64,000 bases of DNA from Collinsella sp. AF02-46-1 (GTDB lineage: Bacteria > Actinomycetota > Coriobacteriia > Coriobacteriales > Coriobacteriaceae): positions 1 to 64,000 of the forward strand of contig NZ_QSBV01000004.1 of NCBI RefSeq assembly GCF_003465825.1. The letters are read 5' to 3'. The notes under the pieces are model-generated. The model made no database searches. It worked only from the letters and a program-made list of their open reading frames with translations, and was not told the origin of the DNA. This document shows positions 51,026 through 59,706 of this stretch, in pieces. How positions within the stretch are numbered: the stretch's first letter is position 1; each line of letters opens with the position of its first letter. Made by a program: the position numbers and the translations under genes.

Positions 51026-51046
51026 CGACGTACCAAATGATGGGAG

Positions 51047-51084
51047 GCAAGCCGGAGACCTGTTGCTCCGGCTTGCTGTGTTTA
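51047..51084 (+). terminator. Terminator after the PRC-barrel gene
   Basis: GCAAGCCGGAG (51047-51057) pairs perfectly with CTCCGGCTTGC (51066-51076), followed by TGTGTTTA. It ends just before the ribosome binding site of the next gene. Confidence 0.7.
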
Positions 51085-51097
51085 TGGGGGAGGGCAT

Positions 51098-52504
51098 ATG
51101 CGCCAAAACGGATCCAACTTAAACGGGCGTTCGGGTACGCGTCCGACGGCGCGCCGCGATCTGGGGCAGCTGCCCAGCGGTCAGCGCAAGCGTCACCGTA
51201 AGCCCGGCGCGATGTACCTCAACCATAGCCGCGGCTTTAGCGATCGCAGCGCGCGCATCGGCAACAGCCGTACGCCCCGTCGTTCGTCTCGCCTGCCCTA
51301 TGCGCTCATCGCCGTGGGTTGCGCACTCGTGCTGTTTATCGCTGCCGTCGTGGGCTACGTCAACCGCAGCGTGGACGTGGAACTCAACGGCCAGAAGACC
51401 GCGGTGCGCGTGGGCTCTACGCTGCAGAATCTCATAGACGACCAGGAGTTGACTGACACCTACGACGTAGGCGACCTACTGGCCGTCGATGACAGCGTGC
51501 TCAAGCGCCATGGGGGCGAAAAGCTGTCGGTGAAGGTCGACGGCAAGCGCGTGAAGCAGGGCAAATGGGATAGCCGCGAACTTGAGGGCGGCGAGAAGGT
51601 GACGGTCAAGGATGGCCGTAACACCTACGAGAAGCACGAGATTCAGGCTACGGTTATCGAGCCCAAGCTCAAGGTCGAGGGCACGGGCGCCATAGAGTAT
51701 GTGCAGACGTGGGGTGTCCAGGGCCGCTCCGAGGTGTGGGTTGGTGAGCAGTCGGGCAAGACGCAGGACCGCGGCGAGGTTGTGCCCGCCACCGATTGCG
51801 TCGTTGCGTGCGCCAGCGTGGCGCCCAAGGGCAACAAAAAGTACGTGGCGCTGACGTTTGACGAGGGTCCGAGCGGCGCGACCAAGCAGATTTTGCAGGT
51901 ACTCAAGGAAAAGGGCGTCACCGCGACGTTCTTCCTGTCGGGCGATGCGGCCGAGGCCTCGCCTGCTACGGCCAAGGCGATTGTCGACGCCGGGTGCGAA
52001 ATCGGATCCAACGGCTACAGCGACGATTCGCTCAAGGGTCAGGACCGTGAGGCGGTACGCGAGCAGATCACGAAAGGCACCGATGCGATTAAGTCGGCGA
52101 CCGGCGTGAAGACGATGCTGCTGCGTGCTCCCTACGCTGCCTTTGACGAGCAAAACTGGATTGATGCGATGGACCTGGTCTCCGCCGTGGTCTCGTGGAA
52201 TATCGACTCGGGCGACTGGCTGCTCAACGGTGCCGACGAGCAGGTCTCAACGGTGCTCGATTCGGTGACGCCGGGCAATATCGTGCTGTTCACCGATAGA
52301 GACGAATGCGCCGAGCAGACGCTCGAGGCGCTGCCGCAGATTATCGACGGCCTCATTGCCGACGGCTACAAGATCGTGACGCTCAGCGACCTGGTTAAGA
52401 CGGACACGTCGCTGAGCAAAAAGCTCACCTCGCTGACGAAGGTCACCATGCCCAAGGACGCCGTGTTCCCCCAACTTGCCGAGGACGATGACACCACAGA
52501 GTAG
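51098..52504 (+). CDS. Polysaccharide-deacetylase-fold protein with degenerate active site
   Basis: The 468-residue protein has a basic cytoplasmic N-terminus (1-68), one membrane helix (about 70-90), an outer linker region of about 130 residues and a NodB fold (about 248-430). Motif 1 reads TFDEGPS (D255, E256) in place of TFDDGP. Motif 2 reads IGSNGYSDD where HTYSH is expected, so the two metal-binding histidines are N305 and D309. The late histidine is T399 in VLFTDRDE. NodB enzymes remove N-acetyl groups from cell-wall glycans; this one has probably lost that activity. GGGGGAGGG precedes the start. Confidence 0.87.
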   Translation: MRQNGSNLNGRSGTRPTARRDLGQLPSGQRKRHRKPGAMYLNHSRGFSDRSARIGNSRTPRRSSRLPYALIAVGCALVLFIAAVVGYVNRSVDVELNGQKTAVRVGSTLQNLIDDQELTDTYDVGDLLAVDDSVLKRHGGEKLSVKVDGKRVKQGKWDSRELEGGEKVTVKDGRNTYEKHEIQATVIEPKLKVEGTGAIEYVQTWGVQGRSEVWVGEQSGKTQDRGEVVPATDCVVACASVAPKGNKKYVALTFDEGPSGATKQILQVLKEKGVTATFFLSGDAAEASPATAKAIVDAGCEIGSNGYSDDSLKGQDREAVREQITKGTDAIKSATGVKTMLLRAPYAAFDEQNWIDAMDLVSAVVSWNIDSGDWLLNGADEQVSTVLDSVTPGNIVLFTDRDECAEQTLEALPQIIDGLIADGYKIVTLSDLVKTDTSLSKKLTSLTKVTMPKDAVFPQLAEDDDTTE

Positions 52505-52541
52505 TCATTGGGTAGTCGTTTAAGAACGTCCCCAATGGCTA
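52502..52541. repeat. Short GGGGAC-family palindrome
   Basis: TAGTCATTGGGTAGTCGTTT and AAGAACGTCCCCAATGGCTA form an imperfect palindrome beginning at the stop codon of the NodB-fold gene. It matches outer pieces of the blocks at 22244, 40149 and 43833. Confidence 0.65.
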
Positions 52542-52613
52542 TGTCACGGATGCGTCAGCGTTTGGTATGCCTGCAATGTGCAGCGCATAAATTCGATGCC
52601 GCAGGGCGATGCT

Positions 52614-52624
52614 GATGCTATAGT
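52614..52624 (+). promoter_or_regulatory. Extended -10 promoter of the Mg transporter operon
   Basis: TGCTATAGT (52616-52624) is an extended -10 element. The predicted start of transcription near 52631 leaves a leader of about 200 bases before the TTG start codon at 52833. Confidence 0.5.
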
Positions 52625-52630
52625 TACTGC

Positions 52631-52812
52631 GGTTAATGAGGGTCAAGAGAAAGGTTACAGGTGAAATCCAAACCTCGACCATACAGTCGATGACCCCATG
52701 CAGGTGCTTTTTGCGCATGCACGGGGTGTAAGCGTCGAGCGGCGTGCCGCCCGCGCATGCGTATACATATCCAGAAGCCCCCGGACGCCGCGCGCGCGGC
52801 CGCGTCCGGGGG
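52631..52812 (+). ncRNA. Candidate structured leader RNA before the MgtE-like gene
   Basis: Three helices form a three-way junction: GGGTCA/TGACCC (52640-52645, 52691-52696), AGGTT/AACCT (52652-52656, 52671-52675) and TCGAC/GTCGA (52675-52679, 52686-52690). The closing strand can instead pair downstream with GGGG at 52723-52726 through a TGC-rich hairpin, so two folds exclude each other. A perfect 11-bp hairpin CCCCCGGACGC/GCGTCCGGGGG (52778-52812) ends just before the ribosome binding site. I could not match it to the M-box or yybP-ykoY consensus from memory. It could be a metal-responsive riboswitch; the fold is predicted by eye. Confidence 0.5.
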
Positions 52813-52832
52813 AATAATGATGGGGAGCACCA

Positions 52833-54677
52833 TTGAATTATCTGAGTGAGATGCTCAAATTGCCGGTCTTGGACGTCGACGGCGAAAAGCTCGGCGTGGT
52901 CAACGATTTTGGTATTGCTACCGGCGAAGTTTTTCCGCACGTGACGTCGCTCGCGTTCCGCGGTCCCGGCAAGACGCCGTTTATGATCAGCTGGCGCAAA
53001 TGGGTCGACCGTATCGACGAGACGGGTGTACACCTTAAGACGTCGGCCACCGAAATCCGTTTTTCGTACCTGCAGCCGACCGAACTCCTGCTTGCCCGCG
53101 ACGTGCTCAACAAGCAGATTGTCGACACGCAGGGCATGAAGGTCGTGCGCGTCAACGACATCAAGTTTTCCATGTCGGGCGAAAACCAGCTGCGCCTGCT
53201 GGGCGCCGAGGTCGGTGCTCGCGGTCTGCTACGCGCCATCAGCCCCGCGCTCGAGCATATCGTCGAAGGCTTTATGAAGCACCTGGGCAAGCCGCTCAGT
53301 GAGGACATCATCGCTTGGTCCTACATGGACCTGCTCGACCGCTCGACCAAGAACATTCAACTCTCGGTGTCGCACAAGACGCTCGGCGAGCTGCACCCTG
53401 CCGACATCGCCGACATTATCGAGCAGCTCGACCCGCGTCTGCGTGCGCAGGTGTTTGCGCAGCTCGATACCGCCCAGGCAGCCGAAGCTATCTCGGAGTT
53501 CGATGACGACGAGCTTATGACCGAGATGCTCGAGGGCCTGTCCGACACGGACGCATCGTCGATGCTGGCCATGATGGACCCGGACGACGCTGCCGACCTG
53601 ATCGACGAGCTTGATTACGAGAAGGCCGAGAAGCTCCTGCGCCTGATGGGCGTCAAGGAGGAGAAGGCGATTCGTAACCTGCTGGGGTATGAGGACAACA
53701 CCGCCGGCCGCATCATGACCTCGGAGTTTGTCTCCCTGCCTGCCACGGCAACGGTCGGTGACGCCATCGAGGCGATTCGCGAGCTCGACGAGGACTTCGA
53801 GAGCGTCTACTACGTCTATACCGAGGATCCGAGCGGCATGCTGACCGGTGTGCTTTCGCTGCGAACGCTGATCGTAGCCGACCGCGACGCCACGCTGGGT
53901 CAGCTGGCCTATCGCGACCTGGTCTATGTGTCGCCCGACGAGGACCAGGAAGACGTAACGGACGAGATGACCAAGTACGACCTGGTTGCCATCCCTGTCT
54001 GCGACGAGAACCGTCATATCCTGGGTATCGTAACCTTCGACGACGCCATGGACGTTATTGCCGAGGAGCATCAGGAGGACCTGCAGATCGCCGGTGTCGG
54101 CTCGGGCGATAGCGCGTCGGACGACTCGACGAACGTGCTCAGCTGGTTCGTGCATCGCCAGTACTGGGTTGTTGTATGGGGCATCGCGTCGTGCATCATG
54201 GCGACCGTGCTGGGAACGGCGCTCGGCTCCGCGCATCTGGTGGTGTTCCCCATGTGCGCCATGCCGCTCGTGCTGCTGGCGGCCTCGCGCATGGTGTCGT
54301 TCGTCAAGAACTACTTCCTGGAGTATGACGGTCACGACGATGAGCCCAAGCCGTATCTGGGGTTCTTCTTCCAGAGCACGGGCATGGGCCTGATTCTGTC
54401 ACTCGTGACCTACCTGTGCGCCCAGCTGGTGCGCACCGCTGCGTTCCCCGATGCGTCCATGTTTGAGGAGCAACTCTTTACCGGGTGCTTTAACATCGCG
54501 GCCATCGTCTGTCTGATTGGCAACATGAGCGCCGTGATTTACCTGATGGTGCTGTTCTGGCGTGACGAGCATGACCTCAACACGTCGGGCACCGCCATGA
54601 ACGTTATTGCCGTCATGATCTCGTGCGTAGCGTACTGCGTCGCTGCGGTGCTGCTCACCATGTCGGTCATGGGTTAG
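52833..54677 (+). CDS. MgtE-like protein: PRC, MgtE-N, CBS pair, divergent membrane domain
   Basis: The 614-residue protein has PRC-like segments (about 8-30 and 92-120), an MgtE N-terminal helical domain (about 185-290, LGELHPADIADIIEQLDP and MDPDDAADLIDEL), a CBS pair (about 297-420) and five membrane helices (about 450-610). The cytoplasmic part is that of a Mg-gated MgtE channel, but the classic GNAGNQ-type pore motif is not seen. TTG 52833 is the start, with GGGGAG five bases upstream. The next gene, an NRMT-type transporter, starts eight bases after its stop. It may be a Mg sensor for that partner rather than a channel. Confidence 0.85.
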   Translation: MNYLSEMLKLPVLDVDGEKLGVVNDFGIATGEVFPHVTSLAFRGPGKTPFMISWRKWVDRIDETGVHLKTSATEIRFSYLQPTELLLARDVLNKQIVDTQGMKVVRVNDIKFSMSGENQLRLLGAEVGARGLLRAISPALEHIVEGFMKHLGKPLSEDIIAWSYMDLLDRSTKNIQLSVSHKTLGELHPADIADIIEQLDPRLRAQVFAQLDTAQAAEAISEFDDDELMTEMLEGLSDTDASSMLAMMDPDDAADLIDELDYEKAEKLLRLMGVKEEKAIRNLLGYEDNTAGRIMTSEFVSLPATATVGDAIEAIRELDEDFESVYYVYTEDPSGMLTGVLSLRTLIVADRDATLGQLAYRDLVYVSPDEDQEDVTDEMTKYDLVAIPVCDENRHILGIVTFDDAMDVIAEEHQEDLQIAGVGSGDSASDDSTNVLSWFVHRQYWVVVWGIASCIMATVLGTALGSAHLVVFPMCAMPLVLLAASRMVSFVKNYFLEYDGHDDEPKPYLGFFFQSTGMGLILSLVTYLCAQLVRTAAFPDASMFEEQLFTGCFNIAAIVCLIGNMSAVIYLMVLFWRDEHDLNTSGTAMNVIAVMISCVAYCVAAVLLTMSVMG

Positions 54678-54685
54678 GTGGTCGC

Positions 54686-55948
54686 GTGCAAGATACCAAG
54701 CAAAAGTCGGGCACCAAGCAAAAGTTGACCATCGCGGCCATCTTTGGCGCTATGGGTCCCGGTCTGCTGGCGGCGCTTTCGGGCAATGACGCCGGCGGCA
54801 TTGCAACGTATTCCAGCGCGGGCGCCAGCTATGGCTATAAGATGCTCTGGATGCTTCCCGTCATGACTGTGCTGCTCATCGTGACGCAGGAGACCGCGGC
54901 GCGCTGCGGCTGCGTCACGGGTAAGGGCCTGGCATCGCTCATTCGCGAGCGCTTTGGCGTGCGCAAGAGTGTACTTGCTATGGCGGCGCTGTTGATCGCC
55001 AACACGGCTGTGACCATTTCGGAGTTTGCGGGCATCGCCAGCGGTCTTGCTCTCTTTGGCGTGCCGGCGAGCATCTCGGTGCCGTTGGTGGCGCTGCTGG
55101 TATGGATGCTTACCATGTCGGGTAGTTTCCAGCGCATCGAGAAGATTCTACTGCTGGTGAGCTGCGTGTTCGTGACCTATATCGTCGCCGCGTTTATGGC
55201 TGGCCCCAACTGGGGTGAGGTCGCGGTCGACCTGGTCGTGCCTAACATTCAAAATGACCCCAGCTACGTGTCGCTCGTGGTCGCAACGATCGGTACCACC
55301 ATCGCGCCGTGGATGATTTTCTTGGCGCAGAACAACGTGGTCGATAAGAACGCGGGCGAGGACGATATCGTGCTGCAGCGCATCGATACCGTGAGCGGCT
55401 CGCTTGCCGCTGATGTCATTGCCGGCTTTATTATCATTACGACCGGTACGGTGCTGTTCCCGGCGGGTATTCAGATTAGCGATGCTGCCGATGCTGCCCG
55501 CGCGCTGGAGCCTATTGCGGGTCAGTGGTCTACGGTACTGTTTGCCTCGGGCCTGGTCGCGGCGAGTTTCTTGGCTGCCTGCGTGCTGCCGGGCGTTACG
55601 TCGAGCGCTATCTGCGAGGCATTTGGCTGGGAGCGCGGTGCCGATCGCAGCTGGGACGAGGCCCCGGTCTATCGCGGCATCATTACGGCCATCATCGGCA
55701 TCTCTGCCGTGCTGGTGCTTATGCCCGGCGTCGATCTGTTCCAGATTATGATGACCTCGCAGGTCATCAATGGCGTGCTGCTGCCCGTGGTTCTGGTGTT
55801 CCAGGTGGTTATTGCCGCTGACCGTCACATTATGGGCACTAACCGCAACGGCCGCGTGTGGAATGTGCTCACTTGGGCGACTATCGGTGTGATTACGGTG
55901 CTCACGGTCGTTATGTTTGTTCTGCAGGCGATGGGTTACAGCGCTTAG
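54686..55948 (+). CDS. NRAMP-related Mg2+ transporter (NRMT-like)
   Basis: The 420-residue protein has about 11 membrane helices in the SLC11 fold. Helix 1 reads GPGLLAALSGNDAGGIATY rather than the DPGN of classical NRAMPs. Helix 6 reads IGTTIAPWMIFLAQNN, with APW where NRAMPs have MPH. Loss of the metal-binding methionine and histidine marks the NRMT clade, whose Eggerthella lenta member transports Mg2+. GTG 54686 follows TAGGTGG. Co-transcription with the MgtE-like gene supports a magnesium role. Confidence 0.87.
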   Translation: MQDTKQKSGTKQKLTIAAIFGAMGPGLLAALSGNDAGGIATYSSAGASYGYKMLWMLPVMTVLLIVTQETAARCGCVTGKGLASLIRERFGVRKSVLAMAALLIANTAVTISEFAGIASGLALFGVPASISVPLVALLVWMLTMSGSFQRIEKILLLVSCVFVTYIVAAFMAGPNWGEVAVDLVVPNIQNDPSYVSLVVATIGTTIAPWMIFLAQNNVVDKNAGEDDIVLQRIDTVSGSLAADVIAGFIIITTGTVLFPAGIQISDAADAARALEPIAGQWSTVLFASGLVAASFLAACVLPGVTSSAICEAFGWERGADRSWDEAPVYRGIITAIIGISAVLVLMPGVDLFQIMMTSQVINGVLLPVVLVFQVVIAADRHIMGTNRNGRVWNVLTWATIGVITVLTVVMFVLQAMGYSA

Positions 55949-56031
55949 CGCCTCCTTTGGACTCCAAACAGGCCGCTGCCATGGGTTGCGGACTGTATTT
56001 TGCCTGTTATAGGGGGTTAGTAATATGCGTG

Positions 56032-56259
56032 TGGACAAAAAATGCCAAATATGAGTACTGTTGCCTGGATGATAGTATTTACGACCAAGAAAATAATGAA
56101 CATATCTAAAAATCTGTTCATTAAAAGCGAAGCTCCAAGTCTTAAGCCGGCCATTCTGGTCAACTGGAAGGGTCGCGCGCTACCGCTTGGGCGCCATTTT
56201 GGGTGGTTTTGCCTGCTACTAAAATGGTAACAGTACTCATATTTGCCCCTTTTTGTCCA
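56032..56259. repeat. 228-bp element with 34-bp terminal inverted repeats
   Basis: Left arm 56032-56065 begins TGGACAAAAAATGCCAAATA and right arm 56226-56259 is its complement, with four mismatches. The interior has no supported gene and is AT-rich at its left. It occupies most of the gap 55949-56311 between convergent genes. Confidence 0.85.
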
Positions 56260-56311
56260 CGACCTCTTGGAGCCGGCTCGAAAAGAGTGATTTTGGGTTG
56301 TTTGCTGCAGG

Positions 56312-58528
56312 CTACTTGTCGGTGCCCAGTTTGTGCGGCTTGAGAGCGAGCGCATTGACGAGTGCGTCGGTGGCAGACTTGACGGCTGCCGGTTGCGGAT
56401 CGTTGACGTGATCCTCGGGATGCACGGGCAGGTCCTTCTTGACTGCATCGTGGATCAAGTTGAGGTACTCAGTTACGCCAGTGGTCGATAGATGCGTGCC
56501 ATCGCCATCGAACAGGTCGTTGCGGTTGGCGCTGTATCCGTACCAGTCGATAACGCGCACGTTCTTGTAGCGCGTAGCGGCGTTGGCGATGGCCTGGTTG
56601 GTAGAGCCAACCCACGGCTGCGGGCTGCGCGTGTTCACAAACACCACAATACGCTTATCTCCCGCATCGGCCATGATGGCGTCGATCTGGTCGTCGGTTA
56701 CCAAGCCGTTGGTGCCCAGTGCAAAGACCACGATCTTGCCGGCAAGGTTCTGTTGGAGATAGCCCTCAAATGCCGCGCGGCCCGCATCGAACTGGCGGCC
56801 CTTTTCGGCATCGATGTGACTGTGGGGGAACACGCCGTCGAAGGAATCGACGGCGCGCAGCGACACGGAGTCACCGATCATCAGCAGGTCGTAGGATCCG
56901 TCGGGGAAGCCGTCGTTGTCCTTGTCGGTGTCGTCGGCCGCCTGCTGGTCGGTGGGCGCGGTGTTTTTGGCTTCCTTGTTGAGGACTTCGGCGCCCTCAC
57001 CGCTCAGTGCGGAGGTCTCCGGCACAAAGATCAGGCCGCCCAGTGCAACGACCAACACGACAGCGCAGGCTGCGCAGACAGGGACGTGCGCGCGTACCCA
57101 GTTGGCGGGCGTGGTGGCGCCGTCGCGAAACTCGGATACGGTGCGCCCAAAGGCGCCCTTTCTAAACGGCGTCTCGATAAAGCGATATGAACATTCGGCT
57201 GCGGCGACCACCAACAACACCTGCAAAATGTACTGCCACCACGGCGTATCGTTGATGTTGGCGACCGGGTTCATGAGCAACAGTAGCGGATAGTGCCACA
57301 GGTAGATGCTGTACGAGCGCTTGCCAACCCACACGAGCGGCTCGGCGGACAGTGCGCGGGCAACCATTCCCTGGGGCTGCACGCAGGCCGCGATGACCAT
57401 GAGCGTGAGGATGGAGCATAGCAGCGTGCCGCCGCGATACTGGAACGCGGTGTAGCCGTTGGTGAGCGCGACCATGGCGGCAAGGCCAACCAGACCCACG
57501 ACGCCCAACACATCGATGGATGCGGGCGAGGACCAAAAGCGCACGAGGGCGCTCGGCTGTGCCGGGACGGTCTCGGCTGCGTTGTCGGCCTTCTCGCCAG
57601 GCTTGCCCTCGGCGTTCTTGCCGTGCTTGGCGGCGCCAGCCAGGCGATTGAGCCCCAAACGATGAGCGAGACACACCGGCGCCAGGTCGCGATCGGGGAT
57701 AAAGGCCATCCAGGCGCCCAGCAGCAGCGAGAAGACGCGGGTGTCGGTGCCGTAGTACACGCGGCTGGGGTCGGCGGCAGGGTTATAGAGCACCATCATG
57801 GCGATGGCGGAGACAGCAGCCAGGCCCAGAACCATGCGGCGCGTGTTGGGCTTGCTCATGTGCATGGATACCATAGCGAGCAGCAGCGGTGGCCAAACCA
57901 GGTAGAACTGTTCCTCGATGGCGAGCGACCAAAAGTGCGTAAGCGGCGAGGGGTCGCCCAGGGCGTTGAAGTACGAGACGTCCTGCATAATCTGCCACCA
58001 GTTGTTAAAGAACAGCAGCGACGGCAGAATGTCGGGACGCATCTTGGTGAGCATCACGTGGTTAAAGATGGTGCACAGCGCGCAGGTCACGAACACTACC
58101 GTTACCACGGCGGGGACCAGGCGACGGATGCGGCGAATCCAGAAGCTCTTAAGGTCGATGCGACCGGTCTTAGCGACTTCGTTGAGCAGCAAGCGCGTGA
58201 TCAGATAGCCCGAAAGCACAAAGAAGATCGTGACGCCAAGCAGGCCGCCCTGAGCCCACGTGAGGTTGAGGTGATAGAGCACCACCGCGACGACGGCAAG
58301 CGTGCGCAGGCCGTCAAGGGCAGGGATGTAGCGGGACTTGGGGCGAGCAGGCGTCTGCTCCGCGGCGGGTGTGTTGGCGCGGCCCGCGTTGTTGGCAGAA
58401 GCGCGATGGGGGCTCGCGGTGCGTCGCGGCTCGTTGGCACGGCGTTCGCCCTTCACGCGTTCGTGCGGCGCCGGCTCGTTGCCCGTGCGGCGTCGACCGC
58501 GCGAGCCCGATTGCGAGAATTGTTCCAT
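56312..58528 (-). CDS. OatA-like acyltransferase with SGNH domain
   Basis: The 738-residue protein has a basic, disordered cytoplasmic start (1-68), an acyltransferase-3 membrane domain of about 11 helices (about 70-450, beginning YIPALDGLRTLAVVAVVLYHL, with FFVLSGYLITRLLLNE), and an outer SGNH domain (about 545-700). The latter has the serine in MIGDSVSLRAV, the oxyanion block ALGTNG and the DGTHLS acid-base pair. Family members O-acetylate peptidoglycan or other wall glycans. All catalytic residues are present. A long insertion (about 290-335) with Ala/Glu-rich sequence lies in a cytoplasmic loop. Confidence 0.92.
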   Translation of the reverse strand: MEQFSQSGSRGRRRTGNEPAPHERVKGERRANEPRRTASPHRASANNAGRANTPAAEQTPARPKSRYIPALDGLRTLAVVAVVLYHLNLTWAQGGLLGVTIFFVLSGYLITRLLLNEVAKTGRIDLKSFWIRRIRRLVPAVVTVVFVTCALCTIFNHVMLTKMRPDILPSLLFFNNWWQIMQDVSYFNALGDPSPLTHFWSLAIEEQFYLVWPPLLLAMVSMHMSKPNTRRMVLGLAAVSAIAMMVLYNPAADPSRVYYGTDTRVFSLLLGAWMAFIPDRDLAPVCLAHRLGLNRLAGAAKHGKNAEGKPGEKADNAAETVPAQPSALVRFWSSPASIDVLGVVGLVGLAAMVALTNGYTAFQYRGGTLLCSILTLMVIAACVQPQGMVARALSAEPLVWVGKRSYSIYLWHYPLLLLMNPVANINDTPWWQYILQVLLVVAAAECSYRFIETPFRKGAFGRTVSEFRDGATTPANWVRAHVPVCAACAVVLVVALGGLIFVPETSALSGEGAEVLNKEAKNTAPTDQQAADDTDKDNDGFPDGSYDLLMIGDSVSLRAVDSFDGVFPHSHIDAEKGRQFDAGRAAFEGYLQQNLAGKIVVFALGTNGLVTDDQIDAIMADAGDKRIVVFVNTRSPQPWVGSTNQAIANAATRYKNVRVIDWYGYSANRNDLFDGDGTHLSTTGVTEYLNLIHDAVKKDLPVHPEDHVNDPQPAAVKSATDALVNALALKPHKLGTDK

Positions 58529-58713
58529 AAAACATCATCCAATGACGAGAATAATCAGCACGTATTCATTGTAGCTGCCTGCTCCTGTGAATGCTTGCTG
58601 CTGGCGCAACCTCAAGGGTGCGTTCACATCAAAGTGAACTAAAGTTATAGAGGTGCGAGAGCGCACGATCGACGCCGACGGTGGGCGTAAGGCCTGCAGA
58701 CGAGGAGGTTTCC

Positions 58714-59676
58714 ATGGCAGACAACGGCATTGTTGCGGTGTTCGGCAGTATGAACATGGACCTTTCGGTGGCGTGCAAGCGCATGCCGCGCGCGGGCGAG
58801 ACCGTCGGTGGCAGCGGTTTTATCACCAATGCCGGTGGTAAGGGCGCTAACCAGGCCGTCGCCGCCGCGCGCATGGGTGCGCGAACGTGCATGATCGGCG
58901 CTGTCGGGCGCGATGCGTTTGGCGATGTGCTGGTGGCGGGACTTCGGGATGCCGGCGTGGGCGTTGAGTTTGTGGCGCGTCGCGATGACGTGGAGACCGG
59001 TACCGCGACTATCATTCGCTGTGAGAGCGACAACCGCATCGTGCTGTCGCCGGGTGCCAACCATGCGCTTGCAGGCGATGATGTGGCCTGTGCGTTGCGC
59101 TATCTGGTGGCCGATGAGCTCGATCGCGATGTCTGCGGGCTCGCCCCCGCGGCCGGAAGCGTCTTTATCGCCCAGGGCGAATGTGACCTTGCGGCGACGG
59201 CCGAGGCGCTTATTTGCGCTCACGAGCTGGGGTTCTATACGGTCTTTAACCCCGCGCCGGCCTGCGCCCTGCCGGCGGGTGCGTGGCCCGCAGTCGACCT
59301 GGTCTGTCCCAACGAGACCGAATGCCAGGCGCTGACGGGCATTCTGCCCGCAGATGACGCGAGTTGTGTCGAAGCGCTTAATGCCCTGCTCGGCAAAGGC
59401 GCTGGCGCCGCGGTCATTACGCTGGGCGGTGCCGGTTCGGTTACGCTCGGTGATGACGGCGAGCTGCTGCGCATGCCGTCGCTTTCGAGCACGGTAGTCG
59501 ACACCACGGCGGCCGGCGATACGTTTATCGGCGCGTTGGCGGCGGCTCGCCTAGAGGGCTTGCCGCTCTTTGAGTGCATGGCCGCGGGTGCTCGCGCCTC
59601 GGCAGTGACGGTGTCGCGCCTGGGCGCTCAGCAATCGATTCCCACGCGTGCCGAAGTTGAACATTGGTTTGGTTAA
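58714..59676 (+). CDS. rbsK: Ribokinase-like PfkB sugar kinase
   Basis: The 320-residue kinase has the N-terminal GSMNMDLSVACKRMPRAGET, the substrate motif GGKGANQAVAAARMG (about 38-52) and the C-terminal anion-hole/catalytic motif DTTAAGDTFIGAL (about 265-277). It phosphorylates ribose (or a close sugar) with ATP. ATG 58714 has GAGGAGG five bases upstream. The following ribonucleoside hydrolase, 30 bases on, would release ribose from nucleosides, so the pair forms a salvage route into the pentose phosphate pathway. Confidence 0.9.
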   Translation: MADNGIVAVFGSMNMDLSVACKRMPRAGETVGGSGFITNAGGKGANQAVAAARMGARTCMIGAVGRDAFGDVLVAGLRDAGVGVEFVARRDDVETGTATIIRCESDNRIVLSPGANHALAGDDVACALRYLVADELDRDVCGLAPAAGSVFIAQGECDLAATAEALICAHELGFYTVFNPAPACALPAGAWPAVDLVCPNETECQALTGILPADDASCVEALNALLGKGAGAAVITLGGAGSVTLGDDGELLRMPSLSSTVVDTTAAGDTFIGALAAARLEGLPLFECMAAGARASAVTVSRLGAQQSIPTRAEVEHWFG

Positions 59677-59706
59677 ACGATAAAGACGGAGAAGCGGAGT
59701 AGAACA

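Noticed and set aside
52631..52812. Known M-box or yybP-ykoY riboswitch
   Set aside because: The leader sequence could not be matched by eye to either consensus; only the context is similar. A covariance-model search would settle it.
54686..55948. Classical Mn2+/Fe2+ NRAMP transporter (MntH)
   Set aside because: The DPGN and MPH metal-binding motifs are replaced, as in Mg-transporting NRMT proteins.
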